Assembly (NCBI GenBank): GCA_009363875.1 | Contig: CM018686.1 | Coordinates: 4,774,001 to 4,838,000 of the forward strand | Length of the DNA stretch: 64,000 bases | Direction: 5' to 3' | Source: Mikania micrantha | Lineage: Eukaryota; Streptophyta; Magnoliopsida; Asterales; Asteraceae | Shown here: positions 1 through 11,457 of the stretch, piece by piece | Layout: every line of letters starts with the position of its first letter | How positions within the stretch are numbered: position 1 is the first letter of the stretch | Notes under the pieces: model-generated | Told to the model about the DNA's origin: nothing | Seen by the model: only the letters and a program-made list of their open reading frames with translations | Databases searched by the model: none | Made by a program: the position numbers and the translations under genes

Positions 1-711
1 TAGAGTCCATCTAAAGAGGAACTCCATTCTGAATTGGATTCTTCAACTAAAAACAAAATATTGTCTAAATAGACCAGATAGTAAAATAGATTTAAATGAA
101 GATGTGAGATTTGAGTGAATGAAATAGAATAATATGGAGTATTAATAAAACAAGTATCTTTTGAAAATTAAACCATGAAATTGAGATTTTTTATATTTAG
201 TATAAGTTTAGTATTGAAATTAAAATTATGTTATATTTTTCTTCGAAAAAAAAATCATATTAGACTTATTGTACACTTAGTTTTGGAAATTCTAACACTA
301 TTTAACTCAAAAATGAGAAAAATAAAACAAAATTTAAGACACTAATCTTTTAAGTGGTATGAACAACAAAACAAGCAAGCTAAAAAAAACTAGCACAAAA
401 AAAAACATCAGAGTAACTAAACAGTATGCTAATATAGCGAGAATTTTTTTTATCTCAATAAAGTAGAGCTATTTAACATCTAAGTACAATAAAATATAAA
501 ATATATCACAATGCTAAAAACAAGATACATAAAGTGTAGTTATTCTAAAAAAAAAATAGAAATTTAGCACTAGTGTAAGATCAAGTTTTTATGAGCCTTA
601 GAGTGAAATGAAAATTGAGGCTCCTTTCGCAAAAAAAATATAATTTTGCTTTTGAACCTAAATTGTGGTTCATAAAGTCAGAAAATCCAAAAATCTACAT
701 GTACAACTACG
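1..711. other. AT-rich intergenic DNA, no gene seen
   Basis: AT-rich sequence with many A/T homopolymers. I see no supported reading frame, RNA gene or clear repeat boundary. It leads directly into the decayed gypsy pol on its right and may be part of the same old element. Confidence 0.6.
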
Positions 712-2290
712 ACATGAGAAATTGTACGCGAAATTCTCTAAATGTGACTTTTGGCACACAAAGGTACATTTTTAAGGCATGTTATTAATCCTCAAGGTAT
801 TCAAGTGGATCAATCTAAGATAGAGGCTATTACAAATTAGAGAAACCCAAGCCACCCACAAAGCTGCGTCGTTTCTTAGGGTTAGCGCGTTATTACCGTC
901 GATTCATTCAAAATTTCTCCCGGATACATGTTCTTCTCATATCATTGACTCAAAAATCTGTAAAATTTGAATGAGTGCCAAGAAAACTAAGGCCTTCAAA
1001 ATTTTTAAAGAAAGGTTGACTCACACTTCAATCCTAGCATTATATGAATGCGTTGAAGACTTTGTTGTCTATTGTGATGCTTCTCACACAAGATTAGGAT
1101 ACGTACTGATGCAACAAAACAAAGTGATTTCCTATTCATCACATCAACTAAAGACTCATGAAAAGAATAATGCAACTCGTGATCTGTAGTTAGGCGTCAT
1201 AATCCTAGCATTAAAATTATAAAGAAACTACTTGTACGGAGTTCATTTCACAGTTAATACTCATTATAAGAGTTTAAATATATCTTTGACAAAAGGATGT
1301 GTTCAACTTTTAATAACTCGGTGGGTTAAACCATGTCACTTCAAACATCATAAGAATACGAAAACTAACCCATTTTTCTGCAAATGCCAAACGAGTCAAA
1401 GTGTACAGTTTTATGAGATAAACTTCTTCGATATATTTGATTAAGGTTATTAAACCAAACATCTTGTAAATTGCAACAAGTTTGGTAATACAAGTTTTCA
1501 TTCTATGAAATTCTAAATTAACTCATTTGTGTGCCACGTTCATGAAGTAGGGTAGTCATGCAAGGCAAATTACCATTGCGGGTGCACACGAAACGATAAT
1601 TTGCAGTACATGTGAAGCCTGCTGTACATGACAATAGACACAATTATAGCAAACTTTGCATCCGAATCCTAAAAAAATTGAATATGCTTCAACAAAGGTG
1701 GATGGAAACACAAACGACTATGACTGTGAAATTCTCTAGCACGAAGTAAGGAGAATATGGTCGCAGATGCCTTGAGCCGAAAGGATGCTGAGAAACCGAA
1801 AAAAAATGCTCTAACGCAAGAACTACAAGTTGATTTAATATATCAGAATAATGAAACACAAAGGCAAGCCCAGGAAAATTAGAATAAAAAGGTATGATGA
1901 CATGTTTGAACAATTAGTCAAAAGAGACGATGGAATTCGTTGAATGAATTCAAGAATTTGGATGCTAGTCACTATCAATTTAAGAGAAAGGAAATTAGAA
2001 GATGATAGAAGATCCAAATACATGTTGCACCCATGAAGTGATAATATATATAAAAACTTTAAGTAAAACTATTGGTGGATCAGGTTAAAGAAAGATATAG
2101 TTGCATATATTGCAAAATGTTTAACTTGTTCTCAAGTTGAAACTGAACATCAGAAACCTTTTGGTATGTTACAACAACTTGAATTACCAGTCTGCAAATA
2201 AGAGATAATGACTATGGATTTATAACCAAACTTCGTCGAGTTGAAGGGAAAATTAAGTCCACGTTATGTCGAACCTTTAAATGAGAATGC
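712..2290 (+). pseudogene. Decayed Ty3/gypsy pol remnant (RT end, RNase H, integrase)
   Basis: Pieces of a gypsy polyprotein can be read in shifting + strand frames. From about 712 there is the end of reverse transcriptase (KLYAKFSKCDFW, then GHVINPQGIQVD). Near 1060-1190 there is RNase H (VVYCDASHTRLGYVLMQ, QLKTHEKN). Near 1758-1790 comes the RNase H end (VADALSRKD). At 2065-2200 lies the integrase zinc-binding tail (KKDIVAYIAKCLTCSQVE). A short KGKLSPRYVEP stretch at about 2247-2270 matches the integrase C-terminal region, so the catalytic core has been deleted. Stops and frameshifts are frequent. The order is collinear with the complete gypsy proteins elsewhere in the window but much more diverged, so this is an older insertion. 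Confidence 0.85.
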
Positions 2291-2394
2291 TTTAAATGAG
2301 CTCATACCCTCTTCTGGTGAAAGAAAAAAATATATATGAAAACAAGTATACATTAATTCCTTACTATTCACATAAGACTTAGGACCAAATTCTG

Positions 2395-3979
2395 TTAATA
2401 AAAATGACTCGTACCTTTAAAATTGGCTCCGAAAGTGATAGGAATACCAAATCTATACGTTTTATTTGAGAACCGATGAAAATATTTGTGCTCTAGGATG
2501 TATTCTCCTGTTGTAGTTTGAAAAGGGGAGAGATCTCCACCAATAATGTGATTCCATGACTTGTAATAACCCAACACATCTTCTTTTTCCTCCTCCTCAT
2601 TCTTACCATCCTCATCATACACAAGACCAATCCCACACTCCAATATATATTCTTGAGAATATCTTCTTCTTGCATTTATAATAATATGGTCACCTACTTT
2701 CATCTCATTTGGCCCAAACATCCAATGGCTTAAATAACACAAACAATACTCTTCACCATCTTCAAAATTCTCTTCAGCATCTTCAAAATTCTCTTCAGCA
2801 TCTTCATAATTCTCTTCACCTTCTCCAAAATATTCATAATAATGTTTATTTCCATCGAACTCCACTTCATCAATGTAATGATAATAAACCCAGGTGTGGG
2901 TTTCTGTAATATTAATAATTTTAATTGATGGTATCTCAAACGTATTATTCAAATATGGAGTTTTCTTCAGAATACATAAGAAATTCAATCCTCGGAGGTT
3001 GTTAATAGATGATGGGATGGTAAATGATATTGATGGGCCCTTCCTTCTACAATTAATCCAGTCTGGCATTTCTTTCCCCTTATAAAACGTGCTAAATATT
3101 CCAAATTCATAATACATCTCCCAATTAGAGGAAATCTGGATCAGTTGTAATGTTGTTGAATGTTTGAAAGTTCTCACAACCAATTCTTTAGTAAATTTTA
3201 AATATGTCCAGCCCAAACTATGTAATACCTTTTCCTCAACAATTGCCATATCTTGGATTTTAAGCATGCCATCAATTTCACAAGGCAATAAATAAACAAA
3301 ATATCCTAGTAATGTGAGTGGGGACATCTCTAGATCAAATTTAATTTTCCTTATTGAAGACTTACAGATATATCTTGGATAGAGTGATAAACGACTTAGC
3401 GTACATGGAGGATTCTCAATTGATGCCAGATCTTCACACCTATCCATAGAAAGCAACTTAAGCCTCGGAAGGGTTCTCACACAATTGGGCATTGAAACAA
3501 TTGGATTTTCATCCAAATATAACTCCTCTAACATGGCTAGGCAACTCAAGTCCATGGGTGAAACATTTGTTAGACAAGTTGTTCTCTACAAGCGACAAGA
3601 TTCTCAATGAGCTTGGTAAAGGAATCATAGTGAAATTCAAAACACTTGGTATGTCCTTCTCATTCTCCATCTCGATTGGAGCTTGACAAGAAGTACAACC
3701 ATCTAACAATAGTGTTTGGACCTTCTTTAACTTGCATAGGGATTTTGGAAGCTTTTTAAGCTTATAGCAATATCTCAGATCAATATGGACAAGTTCATCG
3801 CATTCCTCAATTGATTCACACACCTCAATCAAAGCTGTACAGTTTTCAAGGATTAACCTCTCAAGTGCAGGGAGCAAGTAAAAACCACCCACACTATGAA
3901 GCAGTTCACAGAAACTCAGATCTAGAATCTTCAATGATCCAAGCAATCGCTTGTCTTTTGAGCTTAATCCAATTAACCC
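2395..3979 (-). pseudogene. TNL last exon: LRRs and post-LRR domain, one frameshift
   Basis: The exon opens after an acceptor (ACTCTAG, minus strand) at about 3980 and reads LRR repeats such as LGSLKILDLSFCELLHSVGG, PALERLILENCTALIEV and ECDELVHIDLRYCYKLKKLP. At about 3548 a one-base shift moves the frame to MDLSCLAMLEELYLDENPI, the expected next LRR. Downstream is a post-LRR region (KEMPDWINCRRKGPSISFTI; CLSHWMFGPNEMK is recognisable with slight change; YYKSWNHIIGGDLSPFQTTT) typical of TNL C-termini. An acidic patch near 2760-2830 has three 21-bp units encoding E-E-N-F/Y-E-D-A. The stop is TAA at 2395-2397. The post-LRR assignment rests on recalled family wording. Confidence 0.82.
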
Positions 3980-4068
3980 CTAGAGTAGAGACAAGTTCAA
4001 ATACATGGTTAGCGAATTTTATTAACTCAAACAAAAGGGAAGTATATTCTTCAAAATCTCTTAATTAC

Positions 4069-4392
4069 CTTTAATCTGCTCACAAATTGTTGAGAGGTAC
4101 TATATGACATGTCAAATGATTCGATCTTGCTATATGACATGTCAAGAACAACTACTTTCTCCAACGGTAATTCTGAAGGTATCGACTTCAAATGAAAACC
4201 ATGCATACACAACCACCTCAATTCTTTTGACACATTCTCATAAGACCCATTGATTTTCACATAATTGAGCTGTAGAAGTTTTAGTTTATCCATCTTACTT
4301 AATGCATCTGTTTTTAGCTGTAAAGATCCACTTAACTTCTCTTTCTCAAGCATTCTCATGTCAAGAACAAGGCCAACAAGATTTCCTGTGCC
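4069..4392 (-). pseudogene. TNL first LRR exon
   Basis: Bounded by an acceptor (CTTCACAG) just above 4392 and a donor (AAAG then GTAATT) at 4069. The open frame encodes GLVLDMRMLEKEK, then LKTDALSKMDKLKLLQLNYV, then KELRWLCMHGFHLKSIPSEL. This is the usual opening of the TNL LRR domain: linker strand, first leucine-rich repeat, and the 'KELRWL..HGF....P..' segment. The exon itself has no stop. It joins in phase to the next LRR exon. Confidence 0.85.
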
Positions 4393-4496
4393 CTGTGAAG
4401 AAGGAAATGCAACAAAATGAGTTTTTGTTTTTTACAAATGTACAAACAAACAAAACACTTAGAACATGAAAAGTACTAACAAGCACGTATGCTAAC

Positions 4497-4753
4497 CTGC
4501 TTTTGTTCCAACACTTTGAATGACTCCTCGTAACACCATATTCTACTACGCTCCCTGGTCGTCAGGTGATTCTTGGCGTACTAAATCTCTTCCCATCTCT
4601 TGAATCAATGAATGCATCTCTAGTTCGTTATTCCCAGCCGATACTGAGAAGGCATCTCTCAATGAGATTAGTGATCCCATATGTTGCCTTAAGATCACAT
4701 GATTCAATATTGTTTCAGTCACATCTCTATCTATTCCCTCAAAAAACATGCAA
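4497..4753 (-). pseudogene. TNL NB-ARC (ARC2) exon end, truncated by gap
   Basis: Residues such as CMFFEGIDRDVTETIL and then NNELEMHSLIQEMGRDLVRQ match the end of NB-ARC, including an MHS version of the MHD-type motif followed by the conserved EMGR.LVRQESP stretch. Near 4562 the frame shifts by one base: beyond QESPDDQG the continuation SRIWCYEESFKVLEQKQ is in another frame, ending at a GTTAGC donor at 4496. The upper end is cut by the run of Ns, so the P-loop and TIR exons are not visible. Confidence 0.82.
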
Positions 4754-4853
4754 NNNNNNNNNNNNNNNNNNNNNNNNNNNNNNNNNNNNNNNNNNNNNNN
4801 NNNNNNNNNNNNNNNNNNNNNNNNNNNNNNNNNNNNNNNNNNNNNNNNNNNNN
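4754..4853. other. Assembly gap (100 N)
   Basis: Exactly 100 Ns, the usual placeholder for a gap of unknown length. The left side is TNL exon; the right side starts in the middle of a gypsy LTR, about 3.85 kb short of that LTR's expected end. The true missing sequence is therefore likely to be several kilobases, or the two sides may be wrongly joined. Confidence 0.97.
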
Positions 4854-5673
4854 AATGAAGGAAAACCCTCATTCTAGGGTTTTTATACTCCGGGTGGTAA
4901 TCCGGGTTCGTTTTAGTTGCTCGGTTCGTAAATTCGTCCGCGAAACCGGATTTTTACGCGTAATTTAAATAGTTTAAATAAAAGGATTTAATTTAATTAT
5001 TTTGATGAGTTTTCAAAATTGTAAAATGTTATTTATTTGATTTTATTAAATTATTTTCGTTCGTGACGTGTTTTCGTTTTCGTTTCGTCAGATCGCGCTA
5101 ACCTTCGCGCGTAATTCGTTCGAATCGTCACCCGAACGAATACGACGATGGTTTTGCTTTCTGACTTTTGTTTTCTACTTTTCAGTCATTATTTCAGAAT
5201 TCTAAACTCACAGATATGTTTGTGTGAGTCGTCACTCACGCAAACACACTGTCAGTTCGTCATTCTGAAATAACACTGCATTATGTTTTAATTGTGCTTC
5301 CTCACTGTCGGACTCAACTATACATCATGATTTCACATTGTTTTCGTACTGACTTGTCGGTCATCTGATTCCTGTCATCTGTGGACATCAGATCGCAACC
5401 GATATGTTTCTGAATATTGTTTGAATACCGTTGTTTCTCATGATTTGTTGTGTTAACTGTAATTAAGTTTTCACTTAATAAACACAACTAATGTTTCAAA
5501 TGTACGTTGTACTTAATGTATTTAAGTTTATACGAAAATACGTACAACGGTTTTCTTGTATTTAGGATTCTGTTAATACAAGTACTGTTTAGACTTACGT
5601 ATGCACACATAGAATAAGGTGAAAGTACACATACCGTACGGACTTGCCGGACGATCTGGCACTTGCTGTTACA
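4854..5673 (-). mobile_element. Partial gypsy LTR (copy 1 of 3), cut by the gap
   Basis: 820 bases matching positions 14349-15163 of the complete LTR. The sense 5' end (TGTAACAGCAAGTGCC, minus strand) is at 5673, next to the polypurine tract of the first internal region. It differs from the intact copies mainly by small insertions and deletions (for example ggtaatccggg against ggtatccggg, gagttttcaaa against gagtttcaaa), densest near the gap. Confidence 0.93.
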
Positions 5674-5712
5674 GTCTCCCCTTGTTAAAGAAATTTCGTC
5701 CCGAAATTTAAG
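5674..5712 (-). promoter_or_regulatory. Polypurine tract and conserved hairpin, internal region 1
   Basis: On the minus strand the sequence AACAAGGGGAGAC immediately precedes the LTR start TGTAACA; this purine-rich tract would prime plus-strand DNA. Just upstream, 5691-5709 is a perfect inverted repeat AAATTTCG-GGA-CGAAATTT. The same pair occurs in the other two gypsy internal regions of the window. Confidence 0.85.
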
Positions 5713-5719
5713 CATCAAA

Positions 5720-8700
5720 TTCGGGCTTCAATTCTCGAACAGATGGGGATACTTTGCTTTCATGTGTCCTCCTCGCGTTCCCAGGTAACTCTGGTCCACG
5801 CTTGGAGTTCCATCGAACCTTTACAATAGGGATACGGCTTCGTTTCAGTCTCTTGACTTCACGTTCCATAATCTCTAACAGGTTCTTCAATGAAATGTAG
5901 TTGTTCATCAATTTGTATCTCTTCCAATGGTATGATCAATGTTTCATCTGCTAGACACCTCTTGAGATTTGATACATGAAACACATCGTGTACTCCACTG
6001 AGTTCATCAGGGAGTCTGAGTCTGTATGCCACAGGACCTATGCGTTGAGTAATCTCAACGGTCCGACATACCGAGGTGCTAGTTTGCCTTTAGCCCCAAA
6101 ACGAACTACGCCTTTCCATGGGGACACTTTCAACATGACTCGGTCACCCACATCGAATTCTAAAGGCTTGCGCCGTTTGTCTGCGTAACTCTTTGGCGGC
6201 TACGTGTTGCTTGTAATCGTTGTTGTATCTGGGCTATCTTATCAGTAGTTTCCTGAATAAGTTCAGGCCCAGTTATTCTGTTGTCTCCCACTTCGGTCCA
6301 ACAAATTGGAGACCGACATTTTCTACCGTAGAGTGCTTCAAACGGAGCACATCCAATGCTGCTGTGGTAGCTATTATTGTAGGAGAACTCAATAAGTGGT
6401 AAATGTGTGTCCCAACTTCCACCGAAGTCTAGGATGCATGTTCTCAACATATCCTCTAGGGTTTGAATAGTGCGCTCGCTTTGTCCATCCGTTTGTGGAT
6501 GATAAGCAGTGCTCAAGTTAACACTTGTCCCTAAGGATTGTTGCAATGATTGCCAGAACCGCGAAGTGAATCGACTGTCCCGGTCTGAGATAATAGACAA
6601 TGGCACACCATGCCTTACTACTATCTCATCAATGTATAGTCTTGCAAGTTTCTCCATCTTGTACGTTTCTCTGATCGGCAAGAAATGTGCGGACTTGGTC
6701 AATCTATCAATGATGACCCAAATCGAATCATGTCCGCTGGAAGTGCGGGGTAGCTTGGTAATGAAATCCATAGCTATTTGTTCCCACTTCCATTGTGGTA
6801 TCTCTGGTTGTTCCAGCAAACCCGAAGGTTTCTGGTGTTCAGCTTTGACTTTGGCACATGTGAGACATTTGCCAACATAAGTGGCAATGTCTTTCTTCAT
6901 GCCCGGCCACCAATAAAATGACCTAAGATCTTGGTACATCTTATCAGCACCAGGATGAACTGAATAACGTGTCTTGTGTGCCTCGTCAAGTATGAGTGTT
7001 CGAAGTTCATCTACTGCTGGAATCCAAACACGATCCAGATAGTAGATAACTCCATCTTGTTTTGTCTCAAAATGTTTCTCGCCTCGCTCCACAATCGAGC
7101 TCGCGTTTCAGATTGTCTCTTGCCACTCATCTTGCTTCTGTTGTGCTTGTAAAATGTGATCTCTCAAACTTGTTTGCACCGTCATTCCCATAGCGCGAAC
7201 GCGTAAGGGTTTGACTCTTTCCTTCCGACTCAAAGCATCTGCAACAACATTTGCTTTGCCCGGATGGTATTTGATCACACAATCGTAATCGTTCAGGAGC
7301 TCAACCCAACGTCTCTGTCTCATGTTAAGCTCCTTTGATCAAATATGTGCTGTAAACTCTTGTGATCTGTGAAGATAGTGCATTTGGTACCATAAAGGTA
7401 ATGTCTCCAAATCTTTAGAGCAAAGACAACAGCTCCCAGTTCAAGATCGTGTGTCGTGTAATTCTTCTCGTGTATCTTCAGCTGTCGTGAGGCATAAGCA
7501 ATGACTTTGTCTCGTTGCATCAAAACACATCCGAGTCCCTGATGGGAAGCATCACAATAAACTACAAAGTCATCACTGCCTTCTGGGAGTGTTAGAATTG
7601 GAGCATTGCACAATCTTTGTTTCAGTGTCTGGAATGCCTCTTCTTGTTTATGAGTCCACACAAAAGTTCAGACTTCTGTGTGAGTTTGGTGAGAGGCAAG
7701 GCTATCTTAGAGAAATTCGAAATGAATCTCCTGTAATAACCTGCCAATCCCAAGAATGATCGGATCTCCGTCGGTGTTGTAGGCACATCCCAGTTCTTGA
7801 TCGCTTCTATCTTGGCAGGATCCACATGAATACCATCACTGTTAATCACGTGACCCAAAAACTGAACTTCCCTTAACCAAAATTCACATTTAGAGAATTT
7901 GGCATAGAGTGTTCTTCTTTTAGAAGCTCCAAAACTGTCCTGAGGTGTTGCTCATGTTCCTTCTCGGTTCTTGAATAAATCAGTATATCGTGATGAAGAC
8001 GATCACAAACTGATCTAGATACGGCTTGCACACCCGTTCATTAAGTCCATGAACACAGCCGGTGCGTTCGTTAATCCGAATGGCATCACCATGAATTCGT
8101 AGTGTCCATATCGGGTACGAAAGGCCGTCTTGGGTATGTCTTCTTCTTGAATCCGGAGCTGATGATAGCCTGATCTCAGGTCTATCTTTGAGAAGTACTG
8201 TGCTCCCTGTAACTGATCGAACAAATCATCAATCCTCGGTAACGGGTACCGATTCTTGATGGTGAGTTTGTTGAGTTCTCGATAATCAATGCACATTCTG
8301 AAGGTTCCATCCTTCTTTTTGACAAAAAGAACCGGAGCTCCCCACGGGGAAAAGCTCGGTCGGATGAATCCTTTATCGAGAAGTTCTTGCAACTGGTTAG
8401 ACAACTCTTGCATCTCCGATGGTGCGAGTCTGTAGGGAGACTTGGCTACAGGAGTTGCTCCCGGAATCAAATCGATTCGGAACTGTACCGATCTCTCGGG
8501 TGGCAGTCCCGGTAAGTCATCCGGAAATACTTCTGCAAAATCTCTCACAACTGGCACATCTTGAATCTTGATTGCTTTCTTGTCTTTCTGAATCACATGG
8601 GCTAGAAATGCAACACATTGTTTCCGTAAGCACTTGCGAGCTTTCATGCACGAAATTATCTTGACACTGCGTTTCGCTTGGTCTCCACGAATCTCCAAGA

Positions 8701-9653
8701 CTTCATTGTTCTCCATAGGAATGCGTAGTAGTTTATCGGAACAGATGAACTCAACTCGGTTAGAGATAGCCAATCCATTCCGATGATATGTCGAAACTGC
8801 CCAGCTCCATCGGTATCAAGTCGATGGAAAATGTATGATCACCAAGTGTTAGTGGGCAATTCCTAAGTACTGTGTCAACTGTAATCTGTTTGCCATTAGC
8901 TATCTCAATACTATAAGGGGAGTCTAATGATTCCTCAGCATGATTAAGATGGCTAGCAAAATCGGATGAGATAAAACTCTGATCCGCACCAGTATCAAAT
9001 AATATAGAGGCATAAAAATCAGATAGAAGAAATGTACCCGTAATGACATTCGGGTCCTGTCTTGCTGCAGCAGCTCCTATCTGAAAAGCTCGTCCTCTTG
9101 GTGCTTGAGCCCTTTGTTGATTTCTCTTGGGACAATCCCGAGAGAAGTGACCAGGTTCGCCACAGTTGTAGCAAGACCTGTGATCGGTAGCAGCAGTAGT
9201 GGCTGCATTGTTGTTTCTGTTTTGAGTCCTCGGACTCTTGCAGTAATTTGCTGTATGACCAAATCTCCCACAGTTGGTGCAGTGTCTGCACGGGACATTT
9301 GGTAGATGATGAAACTGACATGAATTGCACAGAGGTGCAGTGCCAGTGTATGGCTTCCTGATCTCCAACGGGGGTGGCTGATTGCGCATCGAAGCTTGAG
9401 TAGTGGCAGCAAAGTTTCTAACCACCTTCTGTTTCTTAGCCGGACGTTTATCCGACTTCTTGGAAGTTCCAGCTTTGGCTGTTTCAGCCTCCTTCTTGAA
9501 TGCCCCAGAGGCAACCATCATATCTGTCAGGGATGCTGACAGTGTAACAGCTAATTCCATGGTGGTAGGGTGAGCAGAAATCACATGACCTCGGATACTG
9601 GGCGGTAATCCACCAACATACCGCTCAATTCTCTTCTCAAGTGTTGGCACCAC
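5720..9653 (-). pseudogene. Gypsy gag end-pol, internal region 1, multiply frameshifted
   Basis: Same polyprotein as 15218-19141, broken into segments: gag end, zinc knuckles and protease (8760-9653), reverse transcriptase (8015-8773), RNase H (7108-7858), integrase (6160-7092) and chromodomain (5708-5911). Key motifs survive in pieces: CYNCGEPGHFSRDC, LFDTGADQSF, MCIDYRELNKLT, VVYCDASHQGLGCVL, HPQTDGQSERT. At least a dozen 1-3 bp indels relative to copy 2 cause the breaks (for example near 5876, 6055, 6190, 7331, 7663, 7988, 8036, 8760, 8783). Substitutions are few. The excess of homopolymer indels hints at consensus error rather than age. Confidence 0.9.
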
Positions 9654-9734
9654 ATCCGGTGCCAGAGTGGCTAACTCATGAAATCATGTGGTGTAGGCCA
9701 GATGCCCAGCACCAATCATCTCCAGATTTAGTAG

Positions 9735-10328
9735 TTAAGTCTCAACCTTTTTCAGTTCATTTCTTGGGCAAAACTCTGCCCTCAACATCGCCTTGGATTC
9801 GTTCCACGGCATAGTCTGGGCCTCATCCCGGCCTCTGATTGAAACCTGAGCGTTCCACCAGGTTAACGCTCGCTTGCTAAATGATCCCGCAGCATACTTT
9901 ACTCTGTTCTGTTCAGGACAGCCACTGATGTCGAGGGTAGCCTCCATCTTCTCAATCCACTGGATCAGTCCGACTGCACCCTCGCTACCACTGAAACTGG
10001 GTGGCTTGCAGCCTACAAAGTTCTTGTAGGCATAGTCCTGACTCTGTCTGGTGTTACCGCTGCCTTCTCCAGATGAGTTAGCAACGTTGTTACTGTTGTT
10101 GTTGTTGATCCGGTTCATCATCTCTGGAATCACTTCCCTCAGTTGGCTTGTAAGAAGAGTAGCCAGTGCCACAGTAGCAGGGTCCAACTGATACGCTGGT
10201 GGTGGCGGAGGAGGAGGTGGAGGTGCTTGTGTAGGAGAGTCTGGCGGTGTCGGTGTCGAAGAGTGCGGAGCTGAACCTTGAGTCAGCGGTAATAGAGGTG
10301 GTTGTCTTCGTGGCGGCATTCTGATCAT
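9735..10328 (-). pseudogene. Gypsy gag N-terminal part, internal region 1
   Basis: Starts with MPPRRQPPLLPLTQGSAPHS and a proline-run linker, then the retrotransposon gag core (VGCKPPSFSGSEGAVGLIQW, KRALTWWNAQVSIRGRDEAQ, LRAEFCPRNELKKVET). The frame ends at a TAA after KKVET, and a second stop (TGA) lies before HELATLAPD; the rest of gag continues past both. Both stops are also in copy 2. A 2-base difference near 10327 changes the upstream reading relative to copy 2. Confidence 0.87.
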
Positions 10329-10473
10329 GACCGAAAGAAAATCGGTTAGTGCAGTGATCAGAAGCAGAAGACATATGCAAATAGAATCCTATATCATAAG
10401 AACTCTACATGAGGTCCCTAGGTTATAGTCTAGGCCAAACCATTTTAGTAATATGACCTATATTTCTCTATAA

Positions 10474-10490
10474 CCATGGCTCTGATACCA
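10474..10490 (-). other. Primer binding site (initiator Met tRNA), copy 1
   Basis: The minus strand reads TGGTATCAGAGCCATGG three bases inside the LTR end (GTGTGACA). This is the classical plant site complementary to the 3' end of initiator methionine tRNA, used to prime minus-strand DNA. Confidence 0.92.
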
Positions 10491-11457
10491 ATCTGTCACA
10501 CCCCGGGCCGGCGGGAACGGATCGTGTTTTCCCGTCGGGCGGAATGTTCCCGGGGCGCGATATCATTGAGTTGATAATCAAATGATCAGATTGTTTACAT
10601 AGCACATGAGATATAAATGAGAAATGCTAATCATGACATGTAATGTAATTACAAAGTTAAATTACATTGTACATCATAATTTAACTAAGTAAATCTAATC
10701 CAAAAGAATCAATGAGTTCATATCTTGATCTGTACAAGATATACAAAAGTGATTCAATGTTCTGTCATATCAAAAGTATGCAATCAAAAGAAAACTAGGT
10801 CTTCTATGAGTCCACTAGCTTATCATTTGCATATAGTATCTACACCTGTTCGTCACCTGAGAAAACATGTAATTAAACAAAGTCAACACTAGGTTGGTGA
10901 GTTCATAAGTAAGTAAATTGAAAACCATTGACTGATCATTCACACATTCACAATGATATAATTGTTGCTTGTATACTTGTTTCACCTGTTCCACCCAATG
11001 GCCTCTCCTTAGTTATATGTACAAGTAGTATATCACCTAACTAAGTATGCTTATATATAGGGAATCACGAAAGGGTCAAGCCCAGACGCTATCCCACCAC
11101 ATACTCAACCAAGTTCCACACCACTTGCGATACAACTAAAGATATCCATTTCCCAACTATCCGAATTGTCCGCTGTATAATCATATGTAGAATAATAATA
11201 TAGTAGGAGGGGTTTAGCCATCAAACCGAAGTATTGATAAACCCTCGTTGAATTAAGGGATTTAGATTATTTAAATCTGATCCTTGTATTATTCTATTAC
11301 TTGTGAGGTTAACTTTTATGTTACACTTTTAATTTAATTAAAAGTATTAGTTAACTGTTCATCATATGTCTCCAAATGTAGCGTATAGAATCCGAATGGA
11401 ATCCATTTTAATCCTCACGTAATCAGATTAAAATGCATTTCATTCTCTCCTATCCCG

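Larger units (their letters stand above)
2395..4753 (-). pseudogene. TIR-NBS-LRR (TNL) disease-resistance gene, 3' half, broken
   Basis: Three collinear - strand exons look like the end of a TNL immune receptor: the end of NB-ARC (4497-4753), a first LRR exon (4069-4392), and a long LRR plus post-LRR exon (2395-3979). Introns have GT donors and AG acceptors. The TIR domain and most of NB-ARC would lie to the right, where there is an assembly gap followed by retrotransposon. Two single-base frameshifts (near 3548 and near 4562) break the frame. TNL proteins act in the cytoplasm or nucleus as NAD-cleaving pathogen sensors; this copy cannot do so as read. The breaks could be real decay or consensus errors beside the gap. 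Confidence 0.85.

Noticed and set aside
2709..2909. Repeat-containing + strand frame (HLQNSLQHLQNSL)
   Set aside because: It is the antisense of the acidic repeat in the TNL exon.
4546..4877. Reading frames running through the N gap on both strands
   Set aside because: They exist only because Ns are read as unknown residues. The real signal on the left is TNL exon and on the right gypsy LTR.
8015..8773. Separate short genes in internal region 1
   Set aside because: They are pieces of one gypsy polyprotein broken by small indels, as the intact copy at 15218-19141 shows.
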